From contig WMBV01000023.1 of NCBI GenBank assembly GCA_017745595.1, positions 64,306-115,757 of the forward strand: a stretch of DNA of 51,452 nt. The letters run 5' to 3'. Of the stretch, positions 18,860 through 26,801 are shown in pieces. The stretch comes from Bordetella petrii (GTDB taxonomy: Bacteria; Pseudomonadota; Gammaproteobacteria; Burkholderiales; Burkholderiaceae_B). A program made the translations under genes and the position numbers. Under the pieces are notes generated by a model. It was given only the letters and a program-made list of their open reading frames with translations. It did not search any database and was not told the origin of the DNA. Position 1 is the first letter of the stretch. Each line of letters starts with the position of its first letter.

Positions 18860-19819
18860 ATGAAGGCAAGCTGCATTTCCCTGGCGGCGGCGGGCATCCT
18901 GAGCCTGGCCGCGGCGCTGCCGGCGCAGGCCGCCTACCCCGAGCGGCCGGTCAAGGTCGTGGTGGCATTCACCGCGGGCGGCACCACCGACAAACTGACG
19001 CGCAGCGTCAGCGATCAACTGGCCCAGCAATTGTCGCAATCGTTCGTGGTGGAAAACCGCCCGGGAGCGGGCGGCAATATCGGCACCGAATACGTGGTGC
19101 GCTCGGATCCCGATGGCTACACGCTGATCGTGGATTCGGTCGGCCCGATTGCCGTCAACCCATCGCTGACCAAGCTCGACTATGACCCGCTGACCGACCT
19201 GGTGCCCGTCGTGCAGATCGCCACGGTGCCCAATGTGCTGGTGGTGCCGCCGCAGCTGCCCGTCAAGACCTTCGCCGACTTCCTGAAGTACGCGAAGGCG
19301 AGGAAAGACCTGAACTACGGCTCGACCGGCGTGGGCACTTCGTCGCACTTGTCCAGTTTTCTGCTGATGCAGGAGATCGGCGCCAAGGACGCCACCCATG
19401 TGCCGTATAAGGGCGCCGATGCCATCAACGATCTGATGGCGGGGCGCCTGGATTTCATGTTCGCCACCGCGCCGTCGGTCATGGGGCAGATCCGCGCGGG
19501 CAAGCTGCGCGCCCTGGCCGTCAGCACCAAGCAGCGCTCGCCCTCGCTGCCCGACCTGCCGACCGTGGCAGAATCGGGTTTCAAGGATTTCGACGCGGGT
19601 TCGTGGTTCGGTTTTTTCGCGCCCAAGGGCACGCCGGCCGAAGTGATCGCCGTCATTAACAAAGGCGTCAACGCCGCCCTGCCGGGCCTGCACGATCAGT
19701 TGCTGAACGAAGGGGCCAACCCGGTGGGCGGCACCCCCGAAGAATTCGGGAAGTTCACCCACATCGAACACGACAAGTGGAAGAAAATCGTAGAACAGGC
19801 GAACGTAAAAGCACAATGA
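18860..19819 (+). CDS. Bug-family periplasmic solute-binding protein
   Basis: A 319-residue TctC/Bug receptor. Residues 1-24 are a Sec signal peptide ending AQA. The mature protein begins YPERPVKVVVAFTAGGTTDKL and has VVENRPGAGGNIGTEYV, HVPYKGADAINDLMAGRLD and LPTVAESG, all family landmarks. The start at 18860 follows AAGGAGA. Its stop overlaps the start of the next gene, a D-2-hydroxyacid dehydrogenase, by four bases (ATGA, 19816-19819), so receptor and enzyme are coupled. This supports a hydroxy- or keto-carboxylate ligand, by inference only. Confidence 0.93.
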   Translation: MKASCISLAAAGILSLAAALPAQAAYPERPVKVVVAFTAGGTTDKLTRSVSDQLAQQLSQSFVVENRPGAGGNIGTEYVVRSDPDGYTLIVDSVGPIAVNPSLTKLDYDPLTDLVPVVQIATVPNVLVVPPQLPVKTFADFLKYAKARKDLNYGSTGVGTSSHLSSFLLMQEIGAKDATHVPYKGADAINDLMAGRLDFMFATAPSVMGQIRAGKLRALAVSTKQRSPSLPDLPTVAESGFKDFDAGSWFGFFAPKGTPAEVIAVINKGVNAALPGLHDQLLNEGANPVGGTPEEFGKFTHIEHDKWKKIVEQANVKAQ

Positions 19820-20778
19820 CCCCTCCTTTGCGCATTCTGTGTTCTGAACTGGAAGCGCGTTCGCTCGCCCCTTGCCTGCAAGGCCTGGGGCGCGAGATCG
19901 CGCTGTGCCATCCCGGCGATCCGCAGGCCGCACAGGCCGAGATCGCCTTCGTTTCGCGCGATATCACCGGCCGTTCGACCAAGTTCGAGATCCAGCCCGA
20001 TACCGAGCGGTTTTATGCGGCGCTGCGGGCCACCCAGGGCCTGCAATGGCTGCACGTGCACTCGCTGGGCCTGGATCGCGACGTGTACCAGGAAATGCAT
20101 CGGCGCGGGGCGCGCGTGACCGCCTCGCGCGGGGCCTCGGACGCGGTGGTGGCGCAGGCCGCCCTCGCCGGGGTGCTGGCGCTGGCGCGGCGCTTGCCCC
20201 GCCTGTTCCGGGCCCAGCAGCGGCACGCCTGGGAACCGCTGTTCGACGAATGGATGCCGCGCGACCTGGCCGGCCAGCGCGCCGTGATCGTGGGCTGGGG
20301 CGGCATCGGGCAACGCATCGGCGCCCTGCTGCAGGCCCTGGGCCTGGAAATCTCGGTGGCGCGCCACGGCGGCGAGCCCGCCGGCGACGGCATCCGCACC
20401 GTACGCTATGGCGCCCTGGGCGAACTGGTGCCCGGCGCGTCATGGCTGGTGCTGGCGTGCCCTCTCAGCGACGACACCCGCAATCTGGTCGACGCCCGGA
20501 TACTGGCCGCCCTGCCGCCTCATGCGCATCTGGTCAACGTGGCGCGCGGCCACGTGGTCGACGAGCCCGCGCTGATCCGGGCCCTGCAAAGCGGCCAGCT
20601 GGCCGGCGCCTTCCTGGACGTGTTCCACCACGAGCCCCTGCCCGACGCTTCGCCGCTGTGGGACCTGGACAACGTCATGGTCTCGCCGCACACCGCCGGC
20701 TTCTCGGACGGCAATACCGTGCGGGTCCGGCGCATATTCGTGGAAAACCTCAACCGCTGGCTGCGGGGCACCCTGTAG
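19816..20778 (+). CDS. D-2-hydroxyacid dehydrogenase (NAD/NADP-dependent)
   Basis: A 320-residue member of the D-isomer 2-hydroxyacid dehydrogenase family, interconverting 2-keto and D-2-hydroxy acids. The nucleotide-binding loop is VGWGGIGQRIG (about 156-167). The catalytic Arg lies in NVARGHVVDE (about 239-248), and the catalytic His in MVSPHTAGF near residue 295. The usual Glu is in the DVFHHEPLP segment. It is translationally coupled to the Bug gene in front. A similar but separate enzyme lies at 42237-43211. Confidence 0.92.
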   Translation: MTPPLRILCSELEARSLAPCLQGLGREIALCHPGDPQAAQAEIAFVSRDITGRSTKFEIQPDTERFYAALRATQGLQWLHVHSLGLDRDVYQEMHRRGARVTASRGASDAVVAQAALAGVLALARRLPRLFRAQQRHAWEPLFDEWMPRDLAGQRAVIVGWGGIGQRIGALLQALGLEISVARHGGEPAGDGIRTVRYGALGELVPGASWLVLACPLSDDTRNLVDARILAALPPHAHLVNVARGHVVDEPALIRALQSGQLAGAFLDVFHHEPLPDASPLWDLDNVMVSPHTAGFSDGNTVRVRRIFVENLNRWLRGTL

Positions 20779-20794
20779 CGAAGGTGGCGCGCCG

Positions 20795-21046
20795 CTATGC
20801 GTATAGCGGCTCGCCGCTCTGCGAGACCCGCTTGACCCGGCGCAGTATCCGGTGGGCATCGCGCTCCGCATCGTCCTGCTCGACATAGGGGCAGGAATAC
20901 GGCGGGTGCCACACGCGCTCGACGCCGGCCGGCCCGGATCCCTCGGGGCGGGTCGCCAGCCGGATGGCGAAACCGCCTTCGCCGGTCAGTATTACGTCGC
21001 AATAGACCCGGTAGCCATTCAGCGAAACACCTGTTGCGATGTTCAT
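20795..21046 (-). CDS. Conserved hypothetical small protein
   Basis: An 83-residue protein that I do not recognise. It is mixed charged and beta-like, with no signal peptide or membrane segment: ATGVSLNGYRVYCDVILTGE, then SCPYVEQDDAERDAHRILRRV near the C-terminus. The start at 21046 has GAGGAA nine bases upstream; an in-frame ATG two codons earlier would sit too close to it. It is convergent with the hydroxyacid dehydrogenase gene, only 16 bases away, and divergent from the AhpD-like gene across a 256-base region. Confidence 0.65.
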   Translation of the reverse strand: MNIATGVSLNGYRVYCDVILTGEGGFAIRLATRPEGSGPAGVERVWHPPYSCPYVEQDDAERDAHRILRRVKRVSQSGEPLYA

Positions 21047-21251
21047 TTGCATTCTTCCTCGGAATTGCTGAAGCAGGCAGACAACGACGCGCGGCGGCAC
21101 GGCCGGCCGCGGGCTGAAGCGAGCCGCCCGCGCCTGCGTGACACCGCGTAGCCTTTCATCAGCAATTGCCGTGCCCGGCCCGTTCGAACGCCGCATGGGT
21201 AGCGTGCCGGAAATTTATTGCCGTTTGCCTCTAGGCAGCCACTTTAATTAA

Positions 21252-21285
21252 GGATATTATTTATCCTTAAGGATAATATTTATCC
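21252..21285 (+). promoter_or_regulatory. Tandem dyad operator upstream of the AhpD-like gene
   Basis: Two copies of GGATA-N5-TATCC, at 21252-21266 and 21271-21285, with starts 19 bp apart, close to two helical turns. The junction forms a further perfect palindrome TTATCCTTAAGGATAA (21261-21276). A third copy (22350-22364) precedes the rrf2 gene. They lie 17-50 bases before the GTG start of the peroxidase gene, overlapping the likely promoter, so they are the probable sites of the Rrf2 regulator. Confidence 0.75.
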
Positions 21286-21302
21286 GTAAATGGGAGCCAA
21301 AA

Positions 21303-21782
21303 GTGAGCCAACGTTTGAATTATGTCGAGCAGTCCCCCGAATTCTTCAAGAAATTCGTGCAGTTCAGCACCGCTATCCAGGGCGGCTCGATCGAGCAGCA
21401 AGTCAACGACCTGATCGAGATCCGCGTCTCGCAGATGAATGGCTGCGCCTTCTGCCTGGACATGCACATAAAGCAGGCCAAGATCCACGGCGAAACCGAA
21501 TTGCGGCTGCATCACGTGGCGATCTGGCGCGAGTCGAACCTGTATACGCCGCGTGAACGCGCCGCCCTGGCCTGGGCCGAAGTCCTGACCCGCCTGCCCG
21601 AAGGCGGCGTGCCCGACGACATCTACGAACACGCCCGCGGCCAGTTTTCGGAAAAAGAAATCACCGACCTGACCTACCTGGTCATGGGCATCAATGCCTG
21701 GAACCGCATCAACGTGGCATTCCGCAACGAACCCGGCTCGGCCGACCAGGCCTTCGGCCTGGACAAGGCCGGGCTCAGCTGA
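21303..21782 (+). CDS. Carboxymuconolactone decarboxylase / AhpD-like peroxidase
   Basis: A 159-residue all-helical protein of the CMD/AhpD family. The family motif E-x-x-C-x-x-C-x-x-x-H is present as EIRVSQMNGCAFCLDMHIKQAK (core NGCAFCLDMH, about residues 46-55), with two redox cysteines and a His. Members reduce peroxides or act as related thiol oxidoreductases. It starts at GTG, with GGGAGCC upstream. The tandem dyad in its promoter and the convergent Rrf2 regulator, which has the same dyad, imply control by a redox- or NO-sensing regulator. Confidence 0.9.
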   Translation: MSQRLNYVEQSPEFFKKFVQFSTAIQGGSIEQQVNDLIEIRVSQMNGCAFCLDMHIKQAKIHGETELRLHHVAIWRESNLYTPRERAALAWAEVLTRLPEGGVPDDIYEHARGQFSEKEITDLTYLVMGINAWNRINVAFRNEPGSADQAFGLDKAGLS

Positions 21783-21810
21783 TACCCGGCCCGCGGCGGG
21801 CGGGCCGCGC

Positions 21811-22299
21811 TCAGCCGGCCCGGTTCAGCACCCACTCGTAGGTGCTTTGCAGCAAGGCGGGCGGCACGTCTTCGGCCAGGCTTTCCGCCACGTCCGACAC
21901 CTTTACCGCGCGCAGCGTATCGCGCCATGCCTCGTCGGCGCGCCACATCACGCGGGCGATGGCGCAAGGCCGGCTCGCGCGGTGGCCCGGGGGCCAGCAC
22001 GGGCTATTGGCGCGGATCTCGTTGCAGGCAAAAGTATTGGAACGCCCTTCCACCGCCTCGACGATATCCAGGAAACTGATTTCCGAACCGGGCCGGGCCA
22101 GCCGGTAGCCGCCGCTGGGGCCCAGCGTGGCCTCGACCAGCCGGGCCTGCGACAGCGCCTGCAAAGCCTTGGACAAATACTCTTTCGGCACCCCGTGCAA
22201 TTCGGCCAGCGCCTTGGTGGAAAGATAGCGGCCGGGCGGCAGCCCCGCCAGGACGACACAGCAGTGCAACGTCCATTCGACCTGACTTTTCAAAATCAT
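21811..22299 (-). CDS. Rrf2 family transcriptional regulator
   Basis: A 162-residue regulator with an N-terminal winged helix-turn-helix (about 1-80; STKALAELHGVPKEYLSKALQALS and the wing GPSGGYRLARPG) and a C-terminal cysteine cluster, Cys92, Cys101 and Cys112, as in Fe-S-containing members like NsrR and IscR. It likely senses redox stress, nitric oxide or iron status through a [2Fe-2S] or [4Fe-4S] cluster. It converges on the AhpD-like gene, and the dyad GGATA-N5-TATCC is in front of both, so it probably regulates itself and the peroxidase. Start at 22299 is the only good Met for the domain. Confidence 0.92.
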   Translation of the reverse strand: MILKSQVEWTLHCCVVLAGLPPGRYLSTKALAELHGVPKEYLSKALQALSQARLVEATLGPSGGYRLARPGSEISFLDIVEAVEGRSNTFACNEIRANSPCWPPGHRASRPCAIARVMWRADEAWRDTLRAVKVSDVAESLAEDVPPALLQSTYEWVLNRAG

Positions 22300-22349
22300 G
22301 TAGAACCCGCGATTTTCGAGCGGCGGACCATCCGCCGTCCTTGAATTAA

Positions 22350-22364
22350 GGATACTAGATATCC
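22350..22364 (-). promoter_or_regulatory. Operator dyad upstream of rrf2
   Basis: GGATA-CTAGA-TATCC, the same 15-bp dyad as the two sites in front of the AhpD-like gene, located 51 bases upstream of the rrf2 start. It suggests autoregulation. A short palindrome CGGCGGA-CCA-TCCGCCG (22321-22337) lies between it and the gene. Confidence 0.7.
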
Positions 22365-22435
22365 GCGAATGTCGCGCGACGATATGTCCAATCCGCCCGC
22401 ACCCTGTAAACTGCCGGATTTTTGACTCTGGCGGT

Positions 22436-23155
22436 ATGGTGCAAGTACCCCGGCGCACAGGTGTCAGCGGCCCGACGCTCATACGCTTGCTTGCTCGCCT
22501 GACAGACGCCGATATCCCCCCCTCCAGGCAGTCGCTCGCCGACCGTCTCAGCCTATGGCTGAGCTGGACCGATGCCATTGCGCTGTCCGCGGTGCTCGAT
22601 GCCGCCCCCCCTGCCCGAGCGGCGGGCGCGGCGGCGTTCGACAGCGCCGAAGCGCGCGAAGTCGAGCGGGTGCGCGAATCGCTGAACCAGGCCATCGCGG
22701 ACGACCGGCAGTTCACGGCCGCCCCGCCGCGCGGGCCGCGGCCCGCCCCCGGCGCCGCCGCGGAAGCCGAACCCGCCTACGCCACCTATCGCCAACGCTA
22801 CCTGGCCATACAGCAAACCATGGACACCCGCATCGCCAAACTGCGCGGAGGCCTGCGGGCCCTGCTGGCGGCCCAGGCGCCCGCCATGGCCCGGCTGGCC
22901 ATGGTCGATGCCATCATGGAACGCTCGCTGAGCCTGCACGAGCGGCGCCTGCTCGGCACCATTCCCGGTATGCTCGAAGGGCACTTCGAGCGCCTGCGCC
23001 AGGCGGCGCGCGACGCCGCCGACCCCGACACCCCGGCCGCCGCCGCGCCCTGGCTGGCCGCCTTCCGCGCCGACATGCGCAGCGTGCTGCGGGCCGAGCT
23101 GGACATCCGTTTACAACCGATCGAAGGCCTGCTCGCCGCCTTGCGCGCCAACTGA
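22436..23155 (+). CDS. DUF3348 family protein, first gene of the motor operon
   Basis: A 239-residue cytoplasmic protein matching DUF3348, a family with no known function. The N-terminal GPTLIRLLARLTDADIPPSRQSLADRLSLWLSWTDAI is the most conserved region. A low-complexity Ala/Pro linker (about 95-115) separates it from a helical C-terminal half (YRQRYLAIQQTMDTRIAKLRG onward). No signal peptide or membrane segment. The gene is ten bases ahead of the DUF802 gene, and the set DUF3348-DUF802-OmpA-DUF2894 is one I recognise as recurring in beta- and gamma-proteobacteria. It may bind the cytoplasmic tail of the DUF802 protein; this is inference. Confidence 0.85.
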   Translation: MVQVPRRTGVSGPTLIRLLARLTDADIPPSRQSLADRLSLWLSWTDAIALSAVLDAAPPARAAGAAAFDSAEAREVERVRESLNQAIADDRQFTAAPPRGPRPAPGAAAEAEPAYATYRQRYLAIQQTMDTRIAKLRGGLRALLAAQAPAMARLAMVDAIMERSLSLHERRLLGTIPGMLEGHFERLRQAARDAADPDTPAAAAPWLAAFRADMRSVLRAELDIRLQPIEGLLAALRAN

Positions 23156-23165
23156 CCCGGACACC

Positions 23166-25490
23166 ATGACCCGATACCTCGTTCCTTTCGTTATTTTCCT
23201 GGCAGGCCTGGCCGTCGCGGGCTGGATCGGCGCCGGCTACGTGGGCTCGAATACCCTGGCGCTGGCCGTCACGGCGCTGATCGGTGCCATTTACCTGGCC
23301 GGCACCATCGAACTGCAGCGCTACCAGCAACGCACCGCCGGCCTGGCCCGCGCCGTGGCCGGGCTGGACCAGCCGCCGTCCAGCCTGGCGGCCTGGCTCG
23401 ACCAGCTGCCCGCCGGCCTGCGCCATACCGCGCGCCTGCGCGTCGAAGGCGAACGCGCGGCCTTTCCCGGGCCGGCCCTGACCCCTTACCTGGTCGGCCT
23501 GCTGGTGCTGCTGGGCATGCTGGGCACCTTCCTGGGCATGGTCGCCACCCTGCGCGGCACCGGCGCGGCGCTGGAAAGCGCAATCGACCTGCACGCCATC
23601 CGGGCTTCGCTGGCCGCGCCCGTCAAGGGACTGGGCTTCGCCTTCGGCACCTCGGTGGCCGGCGTGGCCACCTCGGCCGCGCTGGGCCTGCTCGCGGCCC
23701 TGGCGCGCCGCGAACGGATCCGCGCCGTACAACAGCTCGACGCCCGGATCGCCACCACACTGCATGGGTACTCGCAAAGCCACCAGCGCGAGCAGACGTT
23801 CCAGTTGCTGCAGCGGCAGGCCGACACCCTGCCGCTGCTGGTCGACCGGCTGCAAGCCATGATGGCCACCGTCGAACAACAAAGCCAGGCGCTGAACGAG
23901 CGGCTGGCGGCCAGCCAGGACGCCTTCCATGGCAAGGCGGATGCCGCCTATACGCGCCTGGCCGGCGCCATGGAGCAAGCCCTGAAACAAAGCGTGGCCG
24001 ACAGCGCCGCGGCCGCCGGCGCGGCCATCCAGCCGGCCGTCGAAGCGACGCTGGCCGGCCTGGCGCGCGAGACCGCGGCCTGGCAAGACACGTTGGCGCA
24101 GGCGGTGCGCCAGCAGCTCGAGGGCGTGTCCGGCCGCTTCGAAGCCACCACCGGCGCCGTGACCGAGATCTGGACCTCGGCGCTGGCGCAGCACCAGCGC
24201 GCCGGCGCAACCCTGACCCAAGACCTGGGCGCCGCCCTGGAGCGCTTCACCGATACTTTCGAACAGCGCTCGGCCAACCTGCTCGACGGAATATCCGCCC
24301 GCCTGGACACCACGGCGGCGGGCATGGCGGCCGCCTGGAGCGGCGCGCTGGCCCAGCAGTCACAAGCCAACACCGAGTCGGCCGACGAACACCGGCGCGC
24401 CCTGGCGGCCGCCGCCGCCAGCCTGGAACAGCAGGCGGCCGCGCTGGCACGCACGGTGGACCAGTCGCACGCCACACTGCAGGCCGAACTGGCCGCCCGC
24501 GACGAACAGCGCCTGGCCGCCTGGAACGCGTCGCTGGACGAAATCGCCGGCACGCTGCGCGAGCAATGGCAGCAAGCGGGCACGCACGCCGCCGGCCAGC
24601 AACAGCAAATCTGCGATGCGCTGGCGCGGACCGCGCAAGAGATCTCGACCCAGAACCAGGCCCAGGCACGCGAGATCCTTGCCGAAGTCGCGCAGCTGAT
24701 GCAAGCCGCCGCCGAAGCCCCCAAGGCCGCCGCGCAAACCATCGCCCGCTGGAACACCACCCTGGACGACATCGCCGCGACGCTGCGCCAGCAATGGGAA
24801 CAGGCCGGCGAGCAGGCCGCGGGCCGGCAGCAACAGATCTGCGACACCCTGGCGCAAACCGCGCAAGACATCGCGGCCCACACCCAGGCCCAGGCGCGCG
24901 CGACCATCGCCGAAGTGGCGCAGCTGGTGCAGACCGCCGCCGAAGCCCCCAAGGCCGCCGCCGACGTCATCGGCGAACTGCGCCAGAAACTGACCGACAG
25001 CATGGCGCGCGACAACGCCATGCTGGACGAACGCGGACGCCTGATGGAAACGCTGGGCACCCTGCTCGATGCCGTCAACCATGCGTCATCGCAGCAACGT
25101 ACCGCCGTGGATGAACTCATCGCCACCTCGGCCGGGCTGCTGGACCGCGTCGGCGCGCAGTTCACCGACAAGGTCGAGGCCGAGACTGGCAAGCTGGGCA
25201 GCGTGGCCGCGCAAGTCACCGGCAGCGCGGCCGAGGTCGCCAGCCTCGGGGAAGCCTTCGGCACGGCCGTGCAGGCCTTCGGCCAGTCCAGCGACAAGCT
25301 GGTGGATCACCTGCAACGCATCGAGGCCGCGCTCGACAAGTCGATGGCCCGCAGCGACGAGCAGTTGGCCTATTACGTGGCGCAGGCCCGCGAAGTGGTC
25401 GACCTGAGCATCATGTCGCAAAAGCAGATCCTGGAAGACCTGCAGCAGCTGGCCAGCCAGCAGGCGGCCGCGGGCAGCGAAACGGCATGA
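23166..25490 (+). CDS. DUF802 family MotA/ExbB/ZorA-like membrane protein with long coiled-coil tail
   Basis: A 774-residue inner-membrane protein. Four membrane segments are seen at about 5-25, 29-48, 106-128 and 156-180. The last two, GLLVLLGMLGTFLGMVATL and GFAFGTSVAGVATSAALGLL, follow the TM3/TM4 pattern of MotA, ExbB, TolQ and ZorA, the pentameric ion-channel subunits. Residues about 185-774 form an Ala/Gln-rich helical tail with heptad-like spacing, containing a tandem duplication of 76 residues (units near 449-524 and 525-600). The tail is far longer than in MotA or ExbB and recalls the ZorA tail. The downstream gene encodes the MotB-like partner with a 4-base overlap (25487-25490). 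Family name DUF802 from recall; motor role inferred. Confidence 0.85.
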   Translation: MTRYLVPFVIFLAGLAVAGWIGAGYVGSNTLALAVTALIGAIYLAGTIELQRYQQRTAGLARAVAGLDQPPSSLAAWLDQLPAGLRHTARLRVEGERAAFPGPALTPYLVGLLVLLGMLGTFLGMVATLRGTGAALESAIDLHAIRASLAAPVKGLGFAFGTSVAGVATSAALGLLAALARRERIRAVQQLDARIATTLHGYSQSHQREQTFQLLQRQADTLPLLVDRLQAMMATVEQQSQALNERLAASQDAFHGKADAAYTRLAGAMEQALKQSVADSAAAAGAAIQPAVEATLAGLARETAAWQDTLAQAVRQQLEGVSGRFEATTGAVTEIWTSALAQHQRAGATLTQDLGAALERFTDTFEQRSANLLDGISARLDTTAAGMAAAWSGALAQQSQANTESADEHRRALAAAAASLEQQAAALARTVDQSHATLQAELAARDEQRLAAWNASLDEIAGTLREQWQQAGTHAAGQQQQICDALARTAQEISTQNQAQAREILAEVAQLMQAAAEAPKAAAQTIARWNTTLDDIAATLRQQWEQAGEQAAGRQQQICDTLAQTAQDIAAHTQAQARATIAEVAQLVQTAAEAPKAAADVIGELRQKLTDSMARDNAMLDERGRLMETLGTLLDAVNHASSQQRTAVDELIATSAGLLDRVGAQFTDKVEAETGKLGSVAAQVTGSAAEVASLGEAFGTAVQAFGQSSDKLVDHLQRIEAALDKSMARSDEQLAYYVAQAREVVDLSIMSQKQILEDLQQLASQQAAAGSETA
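24510..24965 (+). repeat. Tandem 228-bp in-frame duplication in the DUF802 tail
   Basis: Two successive units with a 228-bp (76-codon) period. The matching landmarks are TGGAAC at 24522 and 24750, AACAGCAAATCTGCGA versus the equivalent near 24830, and the shared peptide AAAEAPKAAA at the end of each unit. The protein repeats read WNASLDEIAGTLREQW and WNTTLDDIAATLRQQW. They differ enough to be old, and the frame is kept. Confidence 0.85.
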
Positions 25491-26134
25491 ACGACGACCT
25501 CGACGCCGGCGTAGAAGCCACCGCCCCGGCCTGGGCGGTTTTCGGCGACCTGATGTCGGTGCTGCTGGGCGCCTTCGTCCTGATCCTGGTCAGCGTCATC
25601 GGCGTGCAGCTCGAGCTTTCGGCCCGGCTGGAAGACGAAGTCAAGCAGCGCCAGGAAGAAACGCAGCGCCGCGTGGAACTGGAACACGCCCTGGCGGGGC
25701 CGCTGGCCGCGGGCCGGGTCACGCTGGTGGACGACCGCATCGGCATCAGCGGCAGCGTGTTGTTCGCCCTGAATTCCGACCAGCTGCAGCCCGAAGGCCT
25801 GGAAGTGCTGAAGAGCCTGGTCGAGCCGCTGTCGGCCTACCTGCAGACACGCAACGAAGTCTTGATGGTGAGCGGGTTTACCGATAACCAGCCGGTGCAC
25901 GGCAACAACCGCCGCTTTGCCGACAACTGGGACCTGTCCGCACAGCGGGCCCTGACGGTGACCCGCGCGCTGATCGAGCAAGGCGTCGCGCCCTCGTCCG
26001 TGTTCGCGGCCGCGTTCGGCGCCGAACAGCCCGTGGCCTCGAACGACAGCGCCGAAGGACGGGCCAGCAACCGGCGCGTGGAAATCGTGCCGGTGGCGCG
26101 TCCGGCCAAGGCAGCGGTGCCGCCCCGTGACTGA
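25487..26134 (+). CDS. MotB/ZorB-like OmpA-domain protein
   Basis: A 215-residue protein with one N-terminal membrane helix (about 17-40) and a C-terminal OmpA-type peptidoglycan-binding domain (about 85-200). The helix begins WAVFGDLMSVLLGAF, and Asp21 is placed like the proton-carrying Asp of MotB and ZorB. The OmpA domain carries GFTDNQP, NWDLSAQRALTV and GRASNRRVEI, all canonical. Between them a short charged coil (SARLEDEVKQRQEETQRRV) may be the plug/linker. It is coupled to the DUF802 gene before it and overlaps the DUF2894 gene by eight bases. The pair should form a 5:2 ion channel anchored to the cell wall, by analogy. Confidence 0.88.
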   Translation: MNDDLDAGVEATAPAWAVFGDLMSVLLGAFVLILVSVIGVQLELSARLEDEVKQRQEETQRRVELEHALAGPLAAGRVTLVDDRIGISGSVLFALNSDQLQPEGLEVLKSLVEPLSAYLQTRNEVLMVSGFTDNQPVHGNNRRFADNWDLSAQRALTVTRALIEQGVAPSSVFAAAFGAEQPVASNDSAEGRASNRRVEIVPVARPAKAAVPPRD

Positions 26135-26756
26135 CCACCGCGACGTCGACATCCAGGCCAGGCTCGACGCCTGGCGCGAATGCGGCGCCGATCGCATCGA
26201 TCCGCTGCGATTCCAGTTGATCGCCGCGCTGGCCGGGCGCGCCGCCCGCCACGAGGGCGAGGCGCGCCGCCTGCTCGATGCGCGGCTGGCCGTGCTGGCG
26301 GAACAGTACGAAACGCAAGCCGCCCGCGCCGCCGCCACGGCCGGCGCGCCCGCGCCCGGGCCGGCCGCGCCGGACGGGCTGGCGGCGCTGCTGGATTACA
26401 TCGAGGCGGGCGCGGCGCCGCATGCCCCGGCCGATGCCGATGTCCGCGCGCGCCGGCGCGGCCAGTATCCCGAGCTGGACCTGCTGGACTATTTCCAGGC
26501 CACCTGGGCCCGGCTCAGCACCGACCGGCAGTTGCGGCAGTCGCAAGAGCAAGTGCACGAGAACGCCGGCCCGCTCAATTCCAACCACCTGGTGCACCGC
26601 GCGCTGTCGTTGATGCGCGACCAGTCGCCGGGCTACCTGCACCAGTTCCTGTCGTATCTCGACGCCCTGTCGTGGGTCGAGCAGCTCAGCAACAACGGCG
26701 GCCTGGCCGCCAAGCCCGCCGCCCGCGCCCGGAAAGGCGGACGCGCGGGGAGGTGA
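26127..26756 (+). CDS. DUF2894 family protein, last gene of the motor operon
   Basis: A 209-residue, probably cytoplasmic protein of DUF2894, no known function. The N-terminal half (ARLDAWRECGADRIDPLRFQLIAALAGRAARHEGEARRLLDARL) is helical. After an Ala/Pro linker the conserved C-terminal part reads PELDLLDYFQATWARLSTDRQLRQS, then NAGPLNSNHLVHRALSLM and YLDALSWVEQL. The tail is Lys/Arg rich. It overlaps the OmpA gene by eight bases, so it is made together with the motor. It is followed by repeat element E. It might be an effector or adaptor of the motor. Confidence 0.82.
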   Translation: MTDHRDVDIQARLDAWRECGADRIDPLRFQLIAALAGRAARHEGEARRLLDARLAVLAEQYETQAARAAATAGAPAPGPAAPDGLAALLDYIEAGAAPHAPADADVRARRRGQYPELDLLDYFQATWARLSTDRQLRQSQEQVHENAGPLNSNHLVHRALSLMRDQSPGYLHQFLSYLDALSWVEQLSNNGGLAAKPAARARKGGRAGR

Positions 26757-26801
26757 AGCCCCCCCCTGAAGCGCTGCGCGCGCCCACCTCATCCGATGTC
26801 A

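Noticed and set aside
22914-25297. Long minus-strand frames antisense to the motor operon
   Set aside because: Ser/Ala/Cys or Gln/Gly-rich translations without motifs; the plus-strand genes have clear domains and coupled starts.
22436-26756. A complete Zorya anti-phage system
   Set aside because: Only ZorA/ZorB-like components are present. No zorC, zorD or zorE genes with their helicase or nuclease motifs are in the window, so the locus is called Zorya-like only in its motor.
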